NCBI GenBank assembly: GCA_016288155.1
Contig: JAEEYP010000114.1
Span: 1-46,905, forward strand
Length of the DNA: 46,905 bases
Reading direction: 5' to 3'
DNA from: Clostridiales bacterium
GTDB taxonomy: Bacteria > Bacillota > Clostridia > Oscillospirales > CAG-272
The notes beneath the pieces are model-generated. The model was not told the origin of the DNA, searched no databases, and saw nothing but the letters and a program-made list of their open reading frames with translations. The position numbers were made by a program, and so were the translations under genes. This document shows, one piece after another, positions 41,867 to 46,905 of the stretch (its first letter is position 1; every line of letters begins with the position of its first letter).

Positions 41867-41920
41867 GGGCGGCGTCCCGATACGGCAATAAGAATGAGAT
41901 CAAAAAAGGAGGAATCGCCC

Positions 41921-43198
41921 ATGAAAACGACCGTGAAACTGCTGACGGCGCTGCTTGCCGTTCTCTTCGTCCTCCCGCTTCTGTTCTCGTGCGGCGGCGG
42001 GACGCCGACGCCCGGCGGCACGCCGGGGGAGACGCCGAACGAGACATCCGGAGTACCCGCGGTATCCCTCGAAAACCTCAGCAATAAGGTACTGAAAAAC
42101 ATAACCATCATTCCCTGTGGAAACCTTCTGTTCACAAGTCAATGGTCCGTCATATATCGTTATAATACCGCAACAGGTACCTTCCGAAAAGCGTGCATGG
42201 ACCCGGAATGTGACGGGGACTGCTCACTGGAAAGCGGGCAATGCTATCCCCTTCAGGTCGTGGACGGAAAGCTGTATTTCTGGACGGAAATGATGAGACA
42301 GCAAGTTCTGGGAATAAGGCCGACCTATCTGGGAAGTCAGGATCTCGTCACCGGTGAGGTAAAAATTCTTCTTGAAGCCACGAGTACACAGCCGCCCGGA
42401 GGCCCCGAGTTTGTGTATGATGGGATGATGTATTATTTGCGCACGATGCTGAAGCTAGACGTGGATCCGAACGATACCATGGCCGTTATGGATCCGAACA
42501 ATTATGACGTGCATATCTGTCGGATCCCGATCACCGGCGGAAAGGAGGAGACGCTGCGGCTCGCCCCCGACGAATTACTCTTTGTAGTATACGACGGATA
42601 CTATCTTACACGCTCTGCCGTCGACAGGTGCGTGTTCTCGTATGACATGGATTTCAAGGAACAGACCGTTTTCTTCGATTTCGGGGCGCTGGGGCTCCGG
42701 TGCGCCTCCGACGTACAGTATCTGAACGGGACGGCATATTTTTATGCTCTCAAAGACGGGGATAAATACGTCGGTTTCTACTCTTTGGATCTTGCAACAA
42801 AAGAACTGCGAACGCTCATAGATAAGCCGATTACAACATGCCGGGTGACGGAAGACGCGATCTATTACAACCTGAAAGAAACCCGGTATATGTACAAGCC
42901 GGAGGGCTGGGACGAGATGACGGACGAGCAAAAAGAAAAGATTCCGCCCAAGATCCTTAAATGCAGCGCGGAGCTGTACGCCTGCGACCTCGACGGTCAG
43001 AACGAGCGCGTGGTCTATACGGATGCAATGAGAGATTACACCGAAGACTACACCGTGATCGACGGCGTGCTGTACGGGTGGATCTACGATTTCGATGAAA
43101 AAACACACAAATGGAAGGATCGGTACTTCGGTTCCATAGACTTTGAGAGCGGCGAGGTCACGAATATCTTTCAGTGGACGAGTTCAAGAAAGAAATGA
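41921..43198 (+). CDS. Lipoprotein 3 with CxDPxC motif
   Basis: A 425-residue lipoprotein. The signal peptide ends LFVLPLLFSC with Cys24 lipidated, then a GTPTPGGTPGETPNETSG linker. The CMDPEC motif with a second DC pair starts at residue 92, followed by propeller-like strands (LQVVDGKLYFWTEMMR, FVYDGMMYYLRTMLK, VIDGVLYGWIYDFDE). It is closely related to lipoprotein 4, with nearly identical signal/linker and C-terminal DNA but more diverged, AT-richer middles. The Shine-Dalgarno region (AAGGAGGAATCGCCC) resembles that of lipoprotein 2. It overlaps by four bases a stub of the permease gene. Confidence 0.8.
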   Translation: MKTTVKLLTALLAVLFVLPLLFSCGGGTPTPGGTPGETPNETSGVPAVSLENLSNKVLKNITIIPCGNLLFTSQWSVIYRYNTATGTFRKACMDPECDGDCSLESGQCYPLQVVDGKLYFWTEMMRQQVLGIRPTYLGSQDLVTGEVKILLEATSTQPPGGPEFVYDGMMYYLRTMLKLDVDPNDTMAVMDPNNYDVHICRIPITGGKEETLRLAPDELLFVVYDGYYLTRSAVDRCVFSYDMDFKEQTVFFDFGALGLRCASDVQYLNGTAYFYALKDGDKYVGFYSLDLATKELRTLIDKPITTCRVTEDAIYYNLKETRYMYKPEGWDEMTDEQKEKIPPKILKCSAELYACDLDGQNERVVYTDAMRDYTEDYTVIDGVLYGWIYDFDEKTHKWKDRYFGSIDFESGEVTNIFQWTSSRKK

Positions 43199-43254
43199 AA
43201 CTGTACAAATACGAGCTTGAAAAGATATGGCAGGCGCGGTTCACGCAAATTTGA
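43195..43254 (+). pseudogene. 5' stub of the tandem-half permease gene
   Basis: A 19-codon frame MKLYKYELEKIWQARFTQI whose first 48 bp are identical to the start of the permease at 44708. It then departs into a copy of the lipoprotein leader and stops. The four-base overlap with lipoprotein 3 matches the overlap of lipoprotein 4 with the full permease. This marks the junction of a tandem duplication. Confidence 0.9.
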
Positions 43255-43324
43255 ACGGTATGTAAATATTCGTGAGATATTTTTTGAATAATCCGGCGGA
43301 TCGAGCAGATTCGTCGTGCGATTG

Positions 43325-43353
43325 TTGTCTTATTATACGGGAGGGTGTATAAT
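43325..43353 (+). promoter_or_regulatory. Promoter of lipoprotein 4
   Basis: TTGTCT (43325-43330), 17-bp spacer, TATAAT (43348-43353), with a second TATAAT at 43359-43364 in the direct repeat GTGTATAATC. Upstream block 43252-43330 resembles the leader of lipoprotein 2 at 39885-39950. Confidence 0.65.
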
Positions 43354-43418
43354 CGGTGTATAATCATAGTAACGATTGCCGCCCGTCCCATACCATTCCG
43401 GTAAGGAGGCTATCCGTC

Positions 43419-44711
43419 ATGAAAAAACGAAAGCACATTTGTCTTGCCCTTGCCCTTCTCTTCGTCCTCCCGCTGCTCGTCTCGTGCGGCGGCGGGACGA
43501 CGACGCCCGGCGGCACGCCGGGGGAGACGCCGAACGAGACATCCGGAGTACCCGCATTTTCCCTCGAAAACCTCAGCAGCAAGGTACTAAAAAACAAAGG
43601 TGTTATTACCTGCGGTAGTTTTCTTTTCACAAGTCGATATTCTACCATATTCCGCTATAATACGGCAACGGGCACGTTCCCAAAAGCATGCATGGATCCG
43701 GAGTGTACGGGAGACTGCCCGATGGAAAGCGGGAACTGTTTCCCCCTTCAGGTCGTTGACGGGAAGCTGTATTTCTGGGCGGAAATGGTGAGGCAGCCTC
43801 TCGATTGGGGACACCCGGTATATTGGGGAAGTCAGGACCTCGTCACCGGAGAAGTAAAGATCATTCTCGAATCCACGAGCATACAGCCCGCCGGAGGACC
43901 AGAGTTTGTGTATGACGGGATGATGTATTACATGCGAATGATGCTGAAAGAAGACGTTGACACCAGTAATCCGACAGCCGTGCTGAATTCTGACAATTAT
44001 GATCTGCATATCTGCCGGATCCCGCTCACCGGCGGCAATGAGGAAACACTGCGGCTCGCTCCCGATGAAACGATCTTTGTCGTAGCGGACGGATATTATA
44101 TCACGAACTATACCGCATCTGATCGGGATGTCAACTGCCTGTTCTCGTATGATAAGGATTTCAGGGAACAGACCGTTTTTCTTGATTTCAAAACCTCAGG
44201 TCTTACCTGCATGTCTTCCGCACAATACCTGAATGGAACGGTATACTTTTATTCCCGCAAGGACGGAGAACAGAATAATGTTTTCTGTTCTCTGAAACTT
44301 GCGACCGGAGAACTCAAACTGCTCATAGATAAACCGATTGCTGCATGTCAGGTGACGGAAGACGCAATCTATTACAGCTTGAAAGAAACCCGTTGTCTAT
44401 ACAAGCCGGAAGGTTGGGATGAGATGACGGACGAGCAGCAGCAAACTGCGGAAGAAAAGCCGATATACTATTTGGCCGGTGCGGAGTTGTACGCCTGCGA
44501 CCTCGACGGACAGAACGAACGTGTGGTATACACGGATCCGGTGAGAGATTTTATCGAAGACTACACCGTGATCGACGGCGTGCTGTACGGGTGGATCTAC
44601 GACTTTGACGAACAATCGCACACATGGAAAGACCGGTACTTCGGTTCCATCGATTTCGAGAGCGGCGAAGTCACGAATATCTGGCAGTGGACGAGTTCAA
44701 AGAAGAAATGA
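43419..44711 (+). CDS. Lipoprotein 4 with CxDPxC motif
   Basis: A 430-residue lipoprotein, paralogue of lipoprotein 3. The signal peptide ends LLFVLPLLVSC with Cys23 lipidated, then the same GTPGETPNETSG linker. The CMDPEC motif starts at residue 91, followed by TGDC and the same blade-like strands (LQVVDGKLYFWAEM, FVYDGMMYYMRMML, VIDGVLYGWIYDFD). AAGGAGG precedes the ATG. Its stop overlaps the permease start by four bases, so lipoprotein and permease are probably made together and may work as a pair. Confidence 0.8.
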   Translation: MKKRKHICLALALLFVLPLLVSCGGGTTTPGGTPGETPNETSGVPAFSLENLSSKVLKNKGVITCGSFLFTSRYSTIFRYNTATGTFPKACMDPECTGDCPMESGNCFPLQVVDGKLYFWAEMVRQPLDWGHPVYWGSQDLVTGEVKIILESTSIQPAGGPEFVYDGMMYYMRMMLKEDVDTSNPTAVLNSDNYDLHICRIPLTGGNEETLRLAPDETIFVVADGYYITNYTASDRDVNCLFSYDKDFREQTVFLDFKTSGLTCMSSAQYLNGTVYFYSRKDGEQNNVFCSLKLATGELKLLIDKPIAACQVTEDAIYYSLKETRCLYKPEGWDEMTDEQQQTAEEKPIYYLAGAELYACDLDGQNERVVYTDPVRDFIEDYTVIDGVLYGWIYDFDEQSHTWKDRYFGSIDFESGEVTNIWQWTSSKKK

Positions 44712-46905
44712 AACTGTACAAATACGAGCTTGAAAAGATATGGCAGGCGCGGTTCCCGGCGATTTTGTTCGCCGTGTTCGCCGCGCTCAGCCTTGTGCTG
44801 TCCTACGTCATAGCCAACCGTGCGCCCAACTTCGAGCGCGCCAAGGCCGTCGCCTACGCCGCCTACGCCGAGGACCCGGAGGGCGTCGAGGCGTATCGGC
44901 AGTACATGCAGGAGACGGGGATTGCCGCAATGCGTCTCGGACGCGACCCGGAATATCCCTATACCTACGACGAGAGCGGCGCGGTGAACGACAACGCCGT
45001 GCTCCATAACCTGCAAAGCCGGCTCGAATACCTCGGCGGCGGCTACGATACGAGCATTCGCCGCATCATAGCGACCGCCGAGCGGCAGGCGGAGGACCTC
45101 GTCAGCTTCGGCTATGCGCCGGACGGGTACGAGGTGCGCGCGAACCGCGCGCTCGTCGAGCGGTACGAATCGCTCGGGGACGCCGTCACGCTTGAGACGG
45201 GGTACGCAATGGGGTACGACACGTACCTGACGAACCCGGTCCTGCCGTGGCTGATCCTTCTGTACGTGACGCTGAGCGCCTCCTTCATCTTCCGCAGCGA
45301 CTTTGCGAGCGGCGCGTACTCGATCATGCGCGCGTCGCGCCGCGGCGGGCTCCCGACGGCGCTCGCCAAGCTCGGCGCCGTCATGACGGTGACCGTCCTG
45401 TCAGCGGTGACGTTCAGCGCGCTGGCGTTCGCGGCGGCGGGATACGCGCGCGGGCTCTCCTCGCCATATATGCCGATCCAGGCGTTCCCGGATTTCTACG
45501 CCGTGCCGTGGCGCGTCACGATCCTTGAATATCTCTTCCTCCACCTCGGCGTGCGCGTCCTCGCCGCGGCGCTCTACGGGGCGTTTCTGTCGCTTATCGC
45601 CTCACTGCAGACGTCGTATATCGGCTGCTTCGGCGCGGGCGCGCTCCTGTACGGCGCGAATTTCTTCCTCTTCGCCCGGAATTACTCCGGGACGGTCCCC
45701 TCGATCCGGTACCTGAACCTCGCGGGAGGGATGGACGCGACGGCGCTCACCTCCTTTTACCGGACGGTCTCCGTCCTCGGGCGGCCCGTGTCGCACGTGA
45801 CGGTCTGGATCTGCGCGGCAGCGCTGCTGCTGCTCCTCTTCTCCGGCGCGGCGGCGTACTTCTTCAGCCGCAATATCCGCCTCGTCGTGCGGCGCTTCCG
45901 CCGCCCGTTCTTCAGGCTTCCCGCGCGCGCAATGCGGCGCACCGTCACGCGGACGCGCGTACTGTGCGGCGGGCTCGGCGGCGCGGAAGCGCGCAAGAGC
46001 CGCCTTATCCTGACGGTGCTCGCGGCGCTGCTCCTCCTCGCCGGGCGGGTATACACCGTCCGGAGCGGGATCGGGAACATGAAGCAGTACCGGGAGGCGA
46101 TCTATTACCAGTACATCCTCTCCCTCCAGGCGGCGGAGGATCCCTTCGTCTGGCTCGATGAGGAGGAGGCGCGGCTCGAGGCGATCATCGGCAGGAAAGC
46201 GCAGATGGAGAAGGACTTCGAGAACGGTGTGATCGACCGCACGACGTACATCCGCTACCAGAGCGACCTCGACACCGCCGAGGCGCAGCGCTCCGTCCTC
46301 ATTTCCGTGAAGGACTACGTCAACTATATCGCGGCGAAGAACATGGCGACGGGGCTCGAGGGGCGGATCATCTACACGAGCGGCTATGAAAAGCTCTTCT
46401 CCCTCGCCTCCGACGGCTTCTTCGCGGCGGCGGCGATCCTCCTCTGCGCGCGCGTCTTCTCCGTGGAGTACGAGGCGCGCGGTGCGAACGCCGGCTTCTC
46501 GCAGATATTGCGCACGACAAAATACGGGCGGAAGAAGACCTACGCCGTCAAGCTCCGGCTGTTCATGCTCTGCGGCGCCGCCGTCGCGGTCCTGTTCCGG
46601 CTGGCGACGGTCCTGACGGTGCGGGACGCGTACATCCTGCCGGACGCGGACGCGCTGCTCTATTCCGTCTCCGTCTTCCCGCTCGTCACTACAGGCATCA
46701 CGATATGGCAGTACCTCGTGCTCGACGGGATCGCGCAAGCGAGCGGCGGGGCGCTGCTCTGCGCCATCCTCTGCGCGCTGTCCTACGCGGTGAAGACGAC
46801 GCTGCCGTACCTCGGCGCGGCGATGACGGTCGTCCTCATCCCGGAGATCACGGTGCGGACGGCGCTGACTATGCTGCCGTACCTGAGCCCGATCTCCTTC
46901 ACCGC
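44708..46905 (+). CDS. Tandem-half ABC-2-like permease, 3' end outside window
   Basis: An open frame of 732 codons running off the window. It starts KLYKYELEKIWQARFPAILF, an N-terminus typical of ABC-2 permeases, and has two similar halves with long extracytoplasmic loops. Half 1 carries DFASGAYSIMRASRRGG (about residue 200) and half 2 carries ANAGFSQILRTTKYGRKKTY (about residue 595). The second corresponds to AGSFAQILRVTKRGRRETFR of the sigma-linked permease at 36554-39073, so these are paralogues; this copy lacks the anti-sigma-like start. The ATG overlaps the lipoprotein 4 stop (ATGA). A partner ATPase might lie just beyond the window. Confidence 0.78.
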   Translation, partial: MKLYKYELEKIWQARFPAILFAVFAALSLVLSYVIANRAPNFERAKAVAYAAYAEDPEGVEAYRQYMQETGIAAMRLGRDPEYPYTYDESGAVNDNAVLHNLQSRLEYLGGGYDTSIRRIIATAERQAEDLVSFGYAPDGYEVRANRALVERYESLGDAVTLETGYAMGYDTYLTNPVLPWLILLYVTLSASFIFRSDFASGAYSIMRASRRGGLPTALAKLGAVMTVTVLSAVTFSALAFAAAGYARGLSSPYMPIQAFPDFYAVPWRVTILEYLFLHLGVRVLAAALYGAFLSLIASLQTSYIGCFGAGALLYGANFFLFARNYSGTVPSIRYLNLAGGMDATALTSFYRTVSVLGRPVSHVTVWICAAALLLLLFSGAAAYFFSRNIRLVVRRFRRPFFRLPARAMRRTVTRTRVLCGGLGGAEARKSRLILTVLAALLLLAGRVYTVRSGIGNMKQYREAIYYQYILSLQAAEDPFVWLDEEEARLEAIIGRKAQMEKDFENGVIDRTTYIRYQSDLDTAEAQRSVLISVKDYVNYIAAKNMATGLEGRIIYTSGYEKLFSLASDGFFAAAAILLCARVFSVEYEARGANAGFSQILRTTKYGRKKTYAVKLRLFMLCGAAVAVLFRLATVLTVRDAYILPDADALLYSVSVFPLVTTGITIWQYLVLDGIAQASGGALLCAILCALSYAVKTTLPYLGAAMTVVLIPEITVRTALTMLPYLSPISFT

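Noticed and set aside
43359-43364. Second TATAAT before lipoprotein 4 as an independent promoter
   Set aside because: No reasonable -35 box lies 16-18 bp upstream; it is probably part of a short direct repeat.

Overview
The window looks like a piece of a GC-rich Clostridia genome (Bacillota), probably an uncultured gut Oscillospirales- or Christensenellales-like lineage. The evidence is indirect: strong AGGAGG ribosome binding sites, sigma-A promoters (TTGACA/TATAAT type, mostly with 17-bp spacers), Gram-positive envelope genes (MurJ, lipoproteins), several AraC regulators beside sugar genes, and anaerobe redox proteins (rubrerythrin, rubredoxins, 2[4Fe-4S] ferredoxin). No tRNA, rRNA, CRISPR array, transposase or phage gene was seen.

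Layout. 1-1148 is gene-free and built from a repeat family: four copies of a ~130-bp core, two of them in head-to-head arrangement around two perfect 40-bp inverted hairpin repeats. 1149-24046 is a carbohydrate region made of many short transcription units, most with their own promoter: a DUF5696-like hydrolase, a solute-binding lipoprotein divergent from an AraC regulator, an XRE regulator, an FAD oxidoreductase behind a secreted surface protein, a second AraC regulator, a GH29 alpha-L-fucosidase, an operon (isomerase fragment, ceramidase-like hydrolase, L-fucose/L-arabinose isomerase-family protein, FGGY sugar kinase), an (alpha/alpha)6-barrel hydrolase, two tandem DUF4838 proteins and a propeller-type hydrolase. 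The set suggests scavenging of fucosylated host or plant glycoconjugates: a fucosidase releases the sugar, then an isomerase and a kinase process it. No aldolase and no ABC permease are present in the window.

24043-30994 holds a PnuC-like transporter (cotranscribed with the propeller hydrolase) and, divergently, an envelope operon: MurJ lipid II flippase, a GT4 glycosyltransferase, a 1000-residue secreted protein and a 3-TM small protein. 31061-34896 is a leftward operon of HD hydrolase, DUF1295 membrane enzyme, a two-rubredoxin protein, an in-frame ferredoxin-rubrerythrin fusion and a GNAT acetyltransferase.

35043-46905 is the most unusual part. An ECF sigma factor gene overlaps a gene for a large membrane protein whose N-terminus looks like an anti-sigma segment and whose body is two tandem ABC-2-like permease halves. 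A Cys-motif lipoprotein follows. Divergently there are three more lipoproteins with the same CxDPxC motif, then a second tandem-half permease that runs off the window. The lipoprotein array carries the scar of a tandem duplication: a 19-codon stub of the permease gene between lipoproteins 3 and 4, followed by a copy of the leader found before lipoprotein 2. This looks like a cell-envelope sensing or export module with its own sigma factor; no ATPase gene for it is in the window.
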